DNA from: a virus
Length of the DNA: 26,837 nucleotides
Reading direction: 5' to 3' (one strand)
Virus record (IMG/VR): IMGVR_UViG_3300009537_000145
Coordinates: 1 to 26,837 of that record
Shown here: piece after piece, positions 1 through 8,742 of the stretch
Position numbering within the stretch: position 1 is the stretch's first letter
Layout: each line of letters opens with the position of its first letter
Made by a program: the position numbers and the translations under genes
The notes under the pieces: model-generated
Databases searched by the model: none
The model's input: the letters and a program-made list of their open reading frames with translations, nothing else
Told to the model about the DNA's origin: nothing

Positions 1-239
1 TCTCCCTGGGCCACTCGGCCTGCGCCAGCTATACCTGAAAGTTCCCCGAACCCTTCCATAACCTTTGTTCCGCCCTGAACCAGCATGTCTCCAAGCTGGG
101 CGACTCCCTCTAACGGGTGAGGCTGATCAGCCTCCTCGGGGATGAGCATTGCTTGGAACCCACCCTTGTCGTCTTCGACAATATGCCACTTCTGACCAGG
201 CGGGGGGGTGCCCAGGTACGGGTCAAGTCCAAAAGGCAT
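1..239 (-). CDS. Hypothetical protein, 3' end beyond the window
   Basis: The frame opens with ATG at 239 and stays open to the left edge, giving 79 complete codons. The ATG shares one base with the stop of the gene before it (TAATG), and an AGGA lies about 8 bases upstream, which supports this start. The visible part begins MPFGLDPYLGTPPPGQKWH, then is acidic and glycine-rich, with no signal peptide or known motif. Its place after the lysis-like genes makes it a late gene, but the function is unknown. The true length cannot be seen. Confidence 0.65.
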   Translation of the reverse strand, partial: MPFGLDPYLGTPPPGQKWHIVEDDKGGFQAMLIPEEADQPHPLEGVAQLGDMLVQGGTKVMEGFGELSGIAGAGRVAQG

Positions 240-754
240 TAGTAGTTCCTACGTAGCCACTCTTTGTAAAGGTTGCTGGTTACAAAAGCCCCGGTCTTCC
301 CTCTGGTCACGGCTTCAGGATCGTTCGAGTAAAGGACGTGTAGCAGCTCATGGACTAGCAAAGGGTCACTAGGCCACTGATAGAAAAGAGTCTGGCTGCC
401 AGAGACCGAGCGCAGGGTCAGGCCCTCAATCAATCCCTGCTCCCCACGGATCTGATCCGCAATTGTTGGATCATGTTGATCATAGACTTCTAAGACCCGC
501 TCTTCAAACTCTGCGTAGGGAAGGACCTCGATAACCCAATTCGCTGAGGCCAATTCAATTAGACAGGCACAGCGTCCTTCCGCATAGTCTACAACTTGCT
601 CTATCAGTTGCCCTAGGCGGACTGTGTTTGGAGCCGGAGCAATCGTTTCATTGTAGGTCACACGGGCTAGGTAGGGAAGAATCACAGTCTTGTCCGTCTG
701 CGTTGGGGTGAGAAAAAAGGCCAGCAGCAGCACAGCACCAGACAAGACTTTCAT
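239..754 (-). CDS. Exported protein with an HEXXH zinc-peptidase motif
   Basis: This 171-aa protein begins with a basic residue and a hydrophobic stretch (residues 3-15) that looks like a signal peptide, so it probably acts outside the cytoplasm. Near the C terminus it carries HELLHVLYSND (residues 135-145). HEXXH is the zinc-binding and catalytic signature of zinc peptidases. The Asp at the eleventh position sits where some metzincin-like enzymes, such as snapalysins, place their third zinc ligand, although the usual glycine between is missing. It follows the SleB-type hydrolase by two bases, so a role in lysis or envelope attack is a reasonable inference. The ribosome site is weak. The motif is seen; peptidase activity and substrate are not established. 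Confidence 0.7.
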   Translation of the reverse strand: MKVLSGAVLLLAFFLTPTQTDKTVILPYLARVTYNETIAPAPNTVRLGQLIEQVVDYAEGRCACLIELASANWVIEVLPYAEFEERVLEVYDQHDPTIADQIRGEQGLIEGLTLRSVSGSQTLFYQWPSDPLLVHELLHVLYSNDPEAVTRGKTGAFVTSNLYKEWLRRNY

Positions 755-756
755 GG

Positions 757-1221
757 CTAGTCATCTCGGTAGAAAATGTGATTTCCAATCTCTGCGACAA
801 CGGTCATGTTGTCATTCCACGACGGGTCAATTTCTTTGGTATGGTAGTGATCCGCACCATTTGTTGGGTCGTTTAGATAACCTAGGACAACTCCCAGTGC
901 AACAAATACTGCTCGATAAAAAGCGGGAGATGCTAAAGGTGCGGCGATCACCTTCTTAAAGTTTGGGTCCTTGGGGTTCCAAATCGAGAACTGCGCAGGC
1001 TGGAGACACACATCAATTAGCGTGTTAGGCCACCGCGGGCGGTCAGCTCGGTTCTTAATGGTCCAGGCTACGCCAAGCATTCCCTCAATAGGCTCCCCCC
1101 TCGCCTCTCCCCAGATAGTCTTAGCAAACACGGCTACTTCCTCAATAGGTACCACGGGTAAGCATCCGGTCAATGCGGTCAATGAGGCGATCAATAGAAG
1201 TCCTGGTACCAGCTGTCTCAT
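757..1221 (-). CDS. SleB-like cell wall hydrolase with a lipoprotein signal (endolysin candidate)
   Basis: The 154-aa product matches the SleB / Hydrolase_2 family, whose members cut peptidoglycan. Visible family features are KTIWGEARGEP (residues 34-44, with Glu39 the likely catalytic acid), a following helix with an NR pair, QFSIWN, and the closing IGNHIFY. Residues 1-20 form a signal sequence ending in the lipobox LTGC, so Cys20 would be lipidated and the enzyme tethered to a membrane. That is unusual for a phage endolysin, which is normally soluble or has a SAR anchor. The ATG at 1221 has a GGAG about 10 bases upstream. The start of the gene overlaps the end of the holin-like gene by 80 bases in another frame. 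Together the two look like a lysis pair. Confidence 0.85.
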   Translation of the reverse strand: MRQLVPGLLLIASLTALTGCLPVVPIEEVAVFAKTIWGEARGEPIEGMLGVAWTIKNRADRPRWPNTLIDVCLQPAQFSIWNPKDPNFKKVIAAPLASPAFYRAVFVALGVVLGYLNDPTNGADHYHTKEIDPSWNDNMTVVAEIGNHIFYRDD

Positions 1222-1378
1222 TAGCGACAGTCTCCAACTTTGAATCTGTGTGTTCTAAGTGGTTACTGACCATTTTGATAAGCTGGCCAAAGCGTCTATC
1301 GTTCAGCCAGATCACTACAATTGCTAAGGTTAGGACCGGCCCCCCCACTTTTAGGAGGTCAATCAGGTCGAATGTCAT
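1142..1378 (-). CDS. Small one-TM protein, holin-like
   Basis: This 78-aa protein has a short N terminus, one hydrophobic segment (about residues 8-25) and a charged C-terminal half with regular hydrophobic spacing that suggests a coiled coil. Size, topology and position just before the SleB-like hydrolase fit a holin, the membrane protein that triggers lysis; no sequence family was recognised, so the name is inferred from context. AAGGT precedes the ATG at 1378. Its last 80 bases also encode the signal peptide of the hydrolase, which would tie the two together at the level of translation. Confidence 0.65.
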   Translation of the reverse strand: MTFDLIDLLKVGGPVLTLAIVVIWLNDRRFGQLIKMVSNHLEHTDSKLETVANETAGTRTSIDRLIDRIDRMLTRGTY

Positions 1379-1382
1379 CTAG

Positions 1383-1742
1383 TTACCTTCCAGCGTCAAA
1401 CACTATTGTACCACGTCTCTCGCCCCAGTTCAAGGGCTTAGTCCCTTTAAACTCCTTAGATTTGGCTACGAACTCCTCCGACTGCTCAGCCGAAAGACCG
1501 GGGACCGTTTCCCATGGGTCGTCACAGTCATTGATCTTGACGCGACGGCCCTTGGAGGCCACGCTACCCTCCGCCCACATCCTCTCTGGGGTCACGTAGG
1601 GAGCCCTTCCCACCCAAACCCTCTCCATAGTTTTTTCACAGGACAAACAGCTAGGAAGGTCTAAGGTTCGGCGCTCATACGTAGTCCGGTACTCCTGGAC
1701 TGCACTACATTTTGGACACATTGCATCATACAGAATTTCCAT
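1383..1742 (-). CDS. FmdB-like zinc-ribbon protein
   Basis: The 119-aa product has two CXXC knuckles (Cys9/Cys12 and Cys32/Cys35) near the N terminus, arranged as in the FmdB-type zinc ribbon (short segment starting MEILYDAMCPKC). The remaining 80 residues are hydrophilic and show no further motif. FmdB-like ribbons occur in many phage late operons without a settled function. The ATG at 1742 shares one base with the stop of the 1132-aa gene and has GAGGG about 5 bases upstream, so the start is well supported. It may bind nucleic acid or act in assembly; neither is shown by the sequence. Confidence 0.75.
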   Translation of the reverse strand: MEILYDAMCPKCSAVQEYRTTYERRTLDLPSCLSCEKTMERVWVGRAPYVTPERMWAEGSVASKGRRVKINDCDDPWETVPGLSAEQSEEFVAKSKEFKGTKPLNWGERRGTIVFDAGR

Positions 1743-4700
1743 TATCGCCCTCTCATCTTGAATCTCTGAAGCCGCTCAAACAAGGCTTGGATCTCATCTC
1801 GATTGCCGCTACGGCCCGCCTCAAGCACCGCGGCAGCTGTCCGCTGCTCCTCACGCCGCAACTTCGCGGAGTAGATTTGGGATGCTTGGCCCTTAGTGAG
1901 TCGGACCCGATTGAAGCCGGTAGCAAACCGGAAGAACGCATCACGGCGCTCTTGGGGTGTCTCAGCACTAATTAGCCAGTCTGCTGTATTGAGAAGTCGA
2001 ACGTTCCGCAGTACAGTAATAGCCCACTCTGGCATCCGAAGCCCCAGGTAATCCCGGTTGCCCAGGCCGAAGTCTCTCTCCAGGAACAAGGACTCCCCGA
2101 ACGCAATTTCTAGTGGGGTCTTAACCAACGGCCCAAGATTCTCTGGGATGAACTTCATAAGCTCTTCCACCGAGTCTATGTCAGTTAGCTGAGACTGGGG
2201 AATCCACCCATCCAAGAGCCAGAACCGGTACTCACCGGTCTCGGGGTCTCGGGATACTGGGACGTTCAGTCCCCTAGCGATATACTCCGGCACCAGTCGG
2301 TCGGGGAGTATACCATCCTGCTCCGCAACGGCCCGTTCCTGGTCTTGAATGATCTTGTTCATTACCCGCCACTTGGCGTTGTCGTGGATGAACGACTCGG
2401 CCATGAGCGGGGTCGAGTTACGGGCCCAGGAGTAGAAGGGGATGAAGTACTTTCGTAGCACGTTCCGCTCGAAGCCCGTCATAGCGTTAAAGTCTACCAT
2501 GTGGCGGATTGCAAAGTCCCGGGCCTCAAGGACTGACATGCCCTTATTCTCCAGCGCCCAGAGGAACGCGCCCAAGCGCTGCGAGTCTTCAAGGAACTGG
2601 GCGGCGTCGGCCCCAGCTGCCAGCCCCGCGTTCGTGTTGACCGTGATTCCGGTAAAGCGCCGGGCGGTGCTCTTTCCCGCAGTTTCCAACATGGTCTCAA
2701 GGCTGCGAAGAACTTCCCCTGAGCCGTACTGGCCCGACCGCACAACCCCAAGCTCCGTAGCCAGGTGGAGGAGGGCGATGTCGTCCTTGAGGGGCAGGTC
2801 GTCGTACGAAATCCCCCCAACGAGGTCATCCAGTCGGATAGAGGAGTCGGCTAGGGGCTTCCCCTCCTCAACCAGACGAGAGCCGCGGGCGTGTCTGGTA
2901 AACACGGCCTTGGAGTCCCCACCCTTACCCATGGCCCGGGCCGTTGCATCAATAGCCCGGCGGGCCCGGTTAGCGTGGGAGCCACTGGACAAAAGCCGAG
3001 TGCCCCAGGCATTGTAGTGAACTATGTCCTTTATACCCATGCCCATGGAGTGCTGAAGGAAAGTGTTAGTAACCACGTTGCGGGCAAAGTACCCTGGGAA
3101 CAGGAAGAGGGTCATTGGCTTCCATACGGTGTTTTGCACTGTATTGAGGGCGTTAAGAAGGCCTCGTGCCACCGCGTTCTTGGGGTCTCGCCATGCATTC
3201 ACGCCCATGACTATGTCCGCGGCCTCTTTGGGGAGGACCGAGTTCTCGAACCCGCGCAGGCCCCGAAGGAGAACCAGCCCCTCGTTCTCTAGGTACTCCG
3301 ACGCTTCATTTGTAAGGCTCCACCGCCGGGCTTCTTGGGTAACAGCCTCCCCGGGCATGGCCTGAAGCCGTCCCGGGGACTCACTAACCCGCCCGGCCCG
3401 TGGGCCACCTGGCTGGTCTAGGGCCTGCCGGGCCCGGGCCATCTGGGGGGAGTCCGCCCAAACCTGAATCATCTTCATCTGTGGAAGGCCCGTGGTTGGG
3501 TCTAGTACCTCTTGCCCAAAGTTGTCAAACACGGGGACTTCTAACGTGTCGTCCAGAACCTTCCCAAATCCCCGGACTAGGTCTTGTAGGACAATAGAGG
3601 ACTCAACAGCCCGGCGGGCATACATCTCCCGCACCCCATCAATGAGTCGGGGATCGGTGTGGAAGCCCTGTTCCAGCACGGGCATGTAGATTCGCTCATT
3701 GGTCTCGGGGTGCCGGACAAAGAATTGAGACAGGCCCGGCTTTTTGGGATTGGGGGTCCGAAGAAGCTGGTTGGCTTTGTCAATCCCCATCTCCTGGAGC
3801 GTAGAGTGGAGGTCAGAGGTCGAGAAGGGATTGAGTCCAAACCCCACCTGGCTTCGAGGGCCAAGGCCCACGGCCTCAATCGCCTCTCTAAAGGCCCGGG
3901 TTGGGGCGATCCGGATATAGTCCCGTGTCAGGCTCTCAAAGACCGGGTCTGCGATGTCACTGGTCTTTCGGAGATGTTCCCGGGTGTACGCAAAGCGCTC
4001 CAGGCCCCGCTCTTTCATATCGAAGATAACCTGCTCCAGCTCCCCGAACACGTCCATGTTCCTGAGCTCCTGGATCTTCTCGGCATCAGCGCTTAGGGTC
4101 CCACCCTTAGCTATCTCGTCAAGAGTCTCTGGCAGCTTCGCGTTGAAGATTGTGCGCCGCAAAGCCTGTTCGTGCGTCAGCACGCGCCGCCCCGCAGTCT
4201 CCATCCAGCGATTGTAGCCCTCTAGCCCGTAGTCTCTATAGATCCGGGCCATGGTATTCTCGGTGGCCTCGGGGAGTAGGGCCGGGTCCACAATCTTGGT
4301 CTTGGCCGCGGCAGTCGTGACAATCTCGCCCAGCTCCGTATCGGACAGCCCGGTCTCCTCAACAATCTTCCGCCACGAACGGGAATCTCGAACAAAGTCG
4401 TCTGCAATAACCTCCGCATGCTCGGACATCAGTGACCCAACTTGCGTCTCGCCCAGTTGGGCGGCTCGGGTAGCAGGGTCCCCGGGAAGGGCATGGGAGA
4501 AACCCTGTTTGACCCAGTCCACCACCTGCTCCTTGAGCGGACCAACAACTGGAACACGAGAGGCGGAGCGGCTGAGCCACGCCCCACCACCCCGGGCCAT
4601 TCTTCCTACCCAGCTTGCCATAATACCTATGGGGAGGAGGTTGATAGGGTCTGCTACTACATCAACAGCCAGTCCCGCTGGCCGCATAAGTGCATCAGGA

Positions 4701-5140
4701 AGCATAAACTGTTCAAAACGCATGCCGCCCATAGCGCTCACTCTATTTATAGCGTCGCCCTTCGGAGTTGTAATGTTTCGGAGAAGGTCGTAGCCCGAGA
4801 TGTCGCGCTTGAAGTTGCCTGTCCCCCGGCCCCAAAGTAACTCATCTTCCGCAATCGAAAATGCTTCGGCTGTGTTGGACCCATTCAACCAGGAATCAAA
4901 GCCTGCGAACAGGGCCTTTTGAGGCCGCTGCATTTCCTGAAGCGCCAAGAAGACACCGTCAAGGGTCTTCCACCCAGTTCCGTACTCCGTGTTCTCATTC
5001 CTGGCACGGATAGCGGGGTCCAGGACCGGGGTTCCTCGGTACTGGCGCAGCCGACTTTGTAACGAGATGGCCTGTTGGTCAGGCGTCTCCCTCTGGCGAC
5101 GGAGCCGTTCTTGGATTGAAGGGATACCGCCTGAGGGCAT
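1742..5140 (-). CDS. Very large virion protein, ejection-protein candidate
   Basis: At 1132 aa this is the second-largest protein in the window. It is soluble-looking and mixed helical, with hydrophobic stretches around residues 150-180 (VDVVADPINLLPIGIM) and 670-710 (TLFLFPGYFARNVVTN). A conserved-looking block near 895-925 reads RKYFIPFYSWARNSTPLM. Large proteins of this build are seen in environmental phages and are often annotated only as structural. It is the last of four big genes after the fibre, the position that holds gp7/gp20/gp16 in P22 and gp14-16 in T7, so delivery into the host with the DNA is the likely role. I see no lytic transglycosylase motif. GGAGG lies 6 bases before the ATG, which overlaps the preceding stop as TAATG. 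Confidence 0.85.
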   Translation of the reverse strand: MPSGGIPSIQERLRRQRETPDQQAISLQSRLRQYRGTPVLDPAIRARNENTEYGTGWKTLDGVFLALQEMQRPQKALFAGFDSWLNGSNTAEAFSIAEDELLWGRGTGNFKRDISGYDLLRNITTPKGDAINRVSAMGGMRFEQFMLPDALMRPAGLAVDVVADPINLLPIGIMASWVGRMARGGGAWLSRSASRVPVVGPLKEQVVDWVKQGFSHALPGDPATRAAQLGETQVGSLMSEHAEVIADDFVRDSRSWRKIVEETGLSDTELGEIVTTAAAKTKIVDPALLPEATENTMARIYRDYGLEGYNRWMETAGRRVLTHEQALRRTIFNAKLPETLDEIAKGGTLSADAEKIQELRNMDVFGELEQVIFDMKERGLERFAYTREHLRKTSDIADPVFESLTRDYIRIAPTRAFREAIEAVGLGPRSQVGFGLNPFSTSDLHSTLQEMGIDKANQLLRTPNPKKPGLSQFFVRHPETNERIYMPVLEQGFHTDPRLIDGVREMYARRAVESSIVLQDLVRGFGKVLDDTLEVPVFDNFGQEVLDPTTGLPQMKMIQVWADSPQMARARQALDQPGGPRAGRVSESPGRLQAMPGEAVTQEARRWSLTNEASEYLENEGLVLLRGLRGFENSVLPKEAADIVMGVNAWRDPKNAVARGLLNALNTVQNTVWKPMTLFLFPGYFARNVVTNTFLQHSMGMGIKDIVHYNAWGTRLLSSGSHANRARRAIDATARAMGKGGDSKAVFTRHARGSRLVEEGKPLADSSIRLDDLVGGISYDDLPLKDDIALLHLATELGVVRSGQYGSGEVLRSLETMLETAGKSTARRFTGITVNTNAGLAAGADAAQFLEDSQRLGAFLWALENKGMSVLEARDFAIRHMVDFNAMTGFERNVLRKYFIPFYSWARNSTPLMAESFIHDNAKWRVMNKIIQDQERAVAEQDGILPDRLVPEYIARGLNVPVSRDPETGEYRFWLLDGWIPQSQLTDIDSVEELMKFIPENLGPLVKTPLEIAFGESLFLERDFGLGNRDYLGLRMPEWAITVLRNVRLLNTADWLISAETPQERRDAFFRFATGFNRVRLTKGQASQIYSAKLRREEQRTAAAVLEAGRSGNRDEIQALFERLQRFKMRGR

Positions 5141-6543
5141 TACCTACCTCCCGGCGCGGGGGCCTGGACGTTGGGTTGGGGTGCGGATAGTTGTTGTTGG
5201 AGCTGATGGATAAGCTGCTGTAGAAGCTGGATCACATCGAGGTAGTCCTGGGGCGTCAAGTACTCTTCACCCGGCTCTCGGACCGTGGAGCCAGCCTTGG
5301 CCTCCAAGAAGTCTACATATTGCTGGAACAAATTGGCCTGGACGGCAGCTTGCTGCGAAGGAGGCATGCCCGGCGGAATCTGTGCCAAGTCCTCTTGGAA
5401 CAGGGCGGTGATCCCCTCCTGGAGTTGGGAACGCTGGGCAGCCGCGGGCCGGGACGTGTCCTGGAGAATGTCCCTGCGTGACTGGAACTCTTCGCCTTCT
5501 GCCTGCTCCTTATTCACGTCCTCAAGAGTGCGCTGGAAATAGGCTAAGTCAATTGGGGTTGCTCCAATGACTTCTCGAACGCTGAATCCGGTAGACAGCT
5601 TCAACATGGAGTTGAACGCGGGATCAGCATATTGCTGCCTCACCATTTCAACTACCTGCTCGTACCGCGCCTTAATGTCATCGTCTCCTAGCAGCGCCAT
5701 TTCCCCAGGAAGGTTCCTGTCAGGGAAGACAGAGCCAATAATTGTATCGGTGGCTGCTCTAACGGTTGCGGCTGCCTTTTCAAAGCCCTCTAGGACCCGA
5801 GCAGGCGAGAGCGCCTTGGCTTTGGCAACCGATAGGTAGAACAGGGTCGGGGGATCAATTGTTGCTCCCTGGCTTTGGACGGAGCGGATAAACCCATCAA
5901 TCTGCTCCGCAGCCGCAGGACCCAGCTCAGTGAGCTGGTCAATTACCCCGAGAGGCAGCTCTACCGGGCTCGCCTCCGCTACTTCCTGTTCAGCCTGGAA
6001 GGCGGAATAACGAACTTGGAACTCCTGGAAGGCCTTTGGGTCCTCAAGAACCTCCGGGCCAATCGCCATCCCCGACTTTTCTTGGAACTCAATAGACCAT
6101 TGGAGCAGGGCTTGTTGTGCTGCTAGTTCTTCTTCTAGGGTCTCGGCCGATATCCTGGCGCGGTTGGCACTGGCAAGGCGCTCAAGGACTTCTGTTGACG
6201 ATAGCCCCAGGGGATTAATCCCTTGTGCGGCAGCTGCCTCATCTCGCCGTGCGTCAATACCACGTTGGTCTCGTAAGTCTGTTCCGGCCTGAGTCAGCTC
6301 GGTGCGGTGTGTTGCCCCCAGCTCGTTCAGCTTGGTTCGGAAGTTTTGTTGGGACTGGGAGTAAACCTCCCGGGCATCAGCCTGTTGGCCAGCTAGCTGC
6401 TGAAGGGCCATCTGGCGCTCTGTTGTAGCAATCTCCTGGAGCTTCTCCCGAAGGAGGTCTAGCTGGCGTTTCTGGCCCTCAAGGATACCCCCACTCGCCT
6501 CGCGGGCGAACGCCGCATTAAACAGCTTGCCTGCGAAAGCCAC
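5140..6543 (-). CDS. Coiled-coil virion protein, ejection-protein candidate
   Basis: The 467-aa product starts at GTG (6543) with GGAG 7 bases upstream. Its first 170 residues are rich in Gln, Glu, Ala and Arg and look like a long coiled coil (for example RQMALQQLAGQQADAREVY). The middle is helical, and the C terminus has a glutamine run (QLLQQLIHQLQQQL) followed by a Pro/Ala tail. No family was recognised. Its place between two other large non-enzymatic genes downstream of the tail genes suggests an internal virion or ejection protein. It ends one base into the start of the 1132-aa gene. Confidence 0.8.
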   Translation of the reverse strand: MAFAGKLFNAAFAREASGGILEGQKRQLDLLREKLQEIATTERQMALQQLAGQQADAREVYSQSQQNFRTKLNELGATHRTELTQAGTDLRDQRGIDARRDEAAAAQGINPLGLSSTEVLERLASANRARISAETLEEELAAQQALLQWSIEFQEKSGMAIGPEVLEDPKAFQEFQVRYSAFQAEQEVAEASPVELPLGVIDQLTELGPAAAEQIDGFIRSVQSQGATIDPPTLFYLSVAKAKALSPARVLEGFEKAAATVRAATDTIIGSVFPDRNLPGEMALLGDDDIKARYEQVVEMVRQQYADPAFNSMLKLSTGFSVREVIGATPIDLAYFQRTLEDVNKEQAEGEEFQSRRDILQDTSRPAAAQRSQLQEGITALFQEDLAQIPPGMPPSQQAAVQANLFQQYVDFLEAKAGSTVREPGEEYLTPQDYLDVIQLLQQLIHQLQQQLSAPQPNVQAPAPGGR

Positions 6544-6553
6544 TAGTTACTCC

Positions 6554-7945
6554 TTATTCACCGCCCCCGAAGAGGCCTAGGTTAGCGAGGAAGGTCTGAA
6601 GTCCTTGGTTAAACTGCTGGTTATTCTGCTGTAGTCCCAAGTTACCCATCCCAAGCTGTTGGCTGAGGTTTAGCTGTCCCTGGCCCAGGCCAAGCTGGCC
6701 CAGCCCCAGTTCTCGCTGGAGGTCTATATTCCCCAGGCCAAGAAGTCTCTGAAGGTCGAGACCGCCTTGACCAAGTTGCTGTTGGACCTGGGTGGCATAG
6801 TTACGTGCCCCAATATCGCCTAGGCCAAGCTGCTGATTTACTCGGGTGCCAGCAAACTGGTTCCCGGCTCCAAACGCCGCCTGGCGGTCCTGGAGTTGGA
6901 GCTGGTTGAGCCCCATGTCAAACCCAGCTAGCTGGTCTAGGAGGTTCTCTTGGAACCCTGAGCTCATGAGCTGACCAAGGGCCCCGTGACGACCCCCACC
7001 GAGCCCGCCCGCCGCATTCATCTGGGCGGCTAGGCTACTAAACGCGCCCTGCTGGTTCCGGTTAGAGGCGGATGTTAGAGCAGCGCGTTGGGCGTTGGCG
7101 GTGTCTTCATCAATTCCAAAACCACCACCAAAAAGGTCACGGAGCTGCTTCTCAAAGAAGCCAAGGAACCCGCCCCCTCCTCCTCCTCCTCCTCTGCCTC
7201 CTCCGCCGCCTCCAGGGGGAGGGGCGTTGGGGCCTGGAGCGACATTAGCAGCCCCACCTGTGCCAACGGGGGTCTGGCCAGCAGGGCTTCCCCCTTGACC
7301 AAAGTCTTGCAGGCTTCGCAGGGAGTTCATAGTCATGCCATTGCCAATCTGGATCTTGCCTGACTGGTTTAGCGTATCTCCCTTTCCAAAGAACTCGCGC
7401 ATGCGGTCCCCGAACCTTACCGGCCCAATTTCTGCACGGAGAGCGTCCGGATCGCCACCAGCGGCCCGGATTACCTGATAGAACATGTCCAAAGCCGAGT
7501 CGTTAGTCGCCTTGTCCATTAAATCAAAAGTACCAAGCTGGAATTGGTTTCCGGCCTGCTGGCGCAGAGCATCAAGCTCGGGATTCCCAGTTGGGTTACT
7601 GTCAAAGCCTCCCCCACCTTGCGTCATTGCGCTAAACGCAGGACCCATAGACGGACCAGTGCCTGGGGGCTTTGGGCCTCCCCCAAACAAGCCTGGGAGT
7701 TGGGGCGAGAAGTTGAAGAGCCCACCACCTGGCTGTGGCGTGTACGGCTGCATGGGGGACGGCTGGTTGGGCAGGGTGGGAAGGGCCTGGGGGCCTCCCC
7801 CGCCTCCCCCTACGGGCATTGTCGAGGGGCCAGGGGGGATCTCAGGGCCCGGCCTAGGGCCCGGGAGCCTAAAGCCGCCGGGGAGTTGAGGCTGGTTGCC
7901 GGGCTGCGGGGGCCGGAAGCTCCCGGGGAAACTCGGGCCAAACAT
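6554..7945 (-). CDS. Pro/Gly-rich virion protein with LGLG-type repeats
   Basis: This 463-aa protein has an unusual composition. Residues 1-110 are rich in Pro and Gly. A polyglycine linker near residues 240-262 (coded by long runs around 7170-7225) separates a small central region from a C-terminal part. From about residue 340 to 455 the sequence is made of short repeats such as LGLGNIDLQRELGLGQLGLG, rich in Gly, Leu and Gln. The start is firm: GGAGG lies 6 bases before the ATG, which overlaps the previous stop as TAATG. No family was recognised. Position suggests an internal virion or ejection protein; the repeats could form a fibrous helix or an elongated solenoid. Confidence 0.8.
   Translation of the reverse strand: MFGPSFPGSFRPPQPGNQPQLPGGFRLPGPRPGPEIPPGPSTMPVGGGGGGPQALPTLPNQPSPMQPYTPQPGGGLFNFSPQLPGLFGGGPKPPGTGPSMGPAFSAMTQGGGGFDSNPTGNPELDALRQQAGNQFQLGTFDLMDKATNDSALDMFYQVIRAAGGDPDALRAEIGPVRFGDRMREFFGKGDTLNQSGKIQIGNGMTMNSLRSLQDFGQGGSPAGQTPVGTGGAANVAPGPNAPPPGGGGGGRGGGGGGGGFLGFFEKQLRDLFGGGFGIDEDTANAQRAALTSASNRNQQGAFSSLAAQMNAAGGLGGGRHGALGQLMSSGFQENLLDQLAGFDMGLNQLQLQDRQAAFGAGNQFAGTRVNQQLGLGDIGARNYATQVQQQLGQGGLDLQRLLGLGNIDLQRELGLGQLGLGQGQLNLSQQLGMGNLGLQQNNQQFNQGLQTFLANLGLFGGGE
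6575..6930 (-). repeat. Short in-frame repeats coding LGLGxxxLQ units
   Basis: The DNA coding residues about 340-455 of the 463-aa protein contains degenerate, in-frame repeats of roughly 30-36 bases. Each codes a unit near LGLGxxxLQ(Q/R). Units differ at the base level, so this is an old or selected expansion rather than a fresh duplication. Boundaries are approximate. Confidence 0.6.
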
Positions 7946-8742
7946 TAGCGGCCTCCTTGCAGTTGCGACTTGATAAGCATTTCAATAAGAGGACTCATCT
8001 GCTGCATTTGAAGCAGTTGGGCCATAGGCGATCTGCCTGACTGGCTCTCTTGGGCCATCCCCATACTCCCAGCCGCAGTCGGAACGCTCTGTGTCAAAAA
8101 GTTCATGTTCTGCGCAGGCGGGCCTGACAGGACCTGTTCTCCCCCGCCACCGAAAGCGCCAGGAGCAAAAATCCCTTGGCCTAGAGACTGCTGTCCCATA
8201 AGATTAGCGAGCGTGTTACCAACAGCTGCGCCCCAGCCCCCACCCGCTGTCTCACCGCCTTGGGCCAGGAGGTCAGCGATCCCAAGCTGGGTCGGGGACG
8301 ACTGTTGGCCAATTTGCTGGGCCAGGCCAGCAATACCCGCTTGGCGGTTGATATACTCGCGCAGGGGGTTGGCCGCGAAGTCCACGTTGGCAAACTTCTC
8401 CTGTTGGGGCTTGAGGAAGTCAAACTGGGAGCCAAAGGACGTGGGATCAAATGCACCTACAGACCGAGCATTTGCAATGTCAATGTCTTTGAGAGCCTGG
8501 CTGTCAAAGACCATGTCCCCACGGAGGGTTTGGGCTTGCTGCAAGGCCTCGTTGGTCATCTTAGAAGTGTCTTGCAGGGCTTGGGGCAGGTCCCGCTCTT
8601 TGGGAGCACCACCACCAAAAAGCTTGCCCAAGAACGGGGCGGCGAGTTGGCCAATACCAAGCAAGGCTGAGATGAACCCGGCCTCATCGTTGAGCAGGTC
8701 GAGTTCGGGGGGGAACAGAAAGTTAACTACGCGCTTGAACAC
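7945..8742 (-). CDS. Virion protein with hydrophobic N-terminal helix, ejection-protein candidate
   Basis: The 265-aa product starts at GTG (8742), with GGAG 6 bases upstream, and overlaps the end of the acetyltransferase gene by 20 bases. Residues 20-46 form an apolar, glycine-containing segment (FISALLGIGQLAAPFLGKLF) that could insert in a membrane. The rest is rich in Gln, Ala, Gly and Met and ends in repeated MQQM/LLQ patterns. Small proteins with such a membrane-active N terminus are found among podovirus ejection proteins, and this is the first of four candidates in a row. No named family was recognised. Confidence 0.75.
   Translation of the reverse strand: MFKRVVNFLFPPELDLLNDEAGFISALLGIGQLAAPFLGKLFGGGAPKERDLPQALQDTSKMTNEALQQAQTLRGDMVFDSQALKDIDIANARSVGAFDPTSFGSQFDFLKPQQEKFANVDFAANPLREYINRQAGIAGLAQQIGQQSSPTQLGIADLLAQGGETAGGGWGAAVGNTLANLMGQQSLGQGIFAPGAFGGGGEQVLSGPPAQNMNFLTQSVPTAAGSMGMAQESQSGRSPMAQLLQMQQMSPLIEMLIKSQLQGGR

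Noticed and set aside
7088-7948. Several Pro/Ser-rich rightward frames
   Set aside because: They come from the complement of the glycine- and proline-coding runs of the 463-aa gene and have no support of their own.
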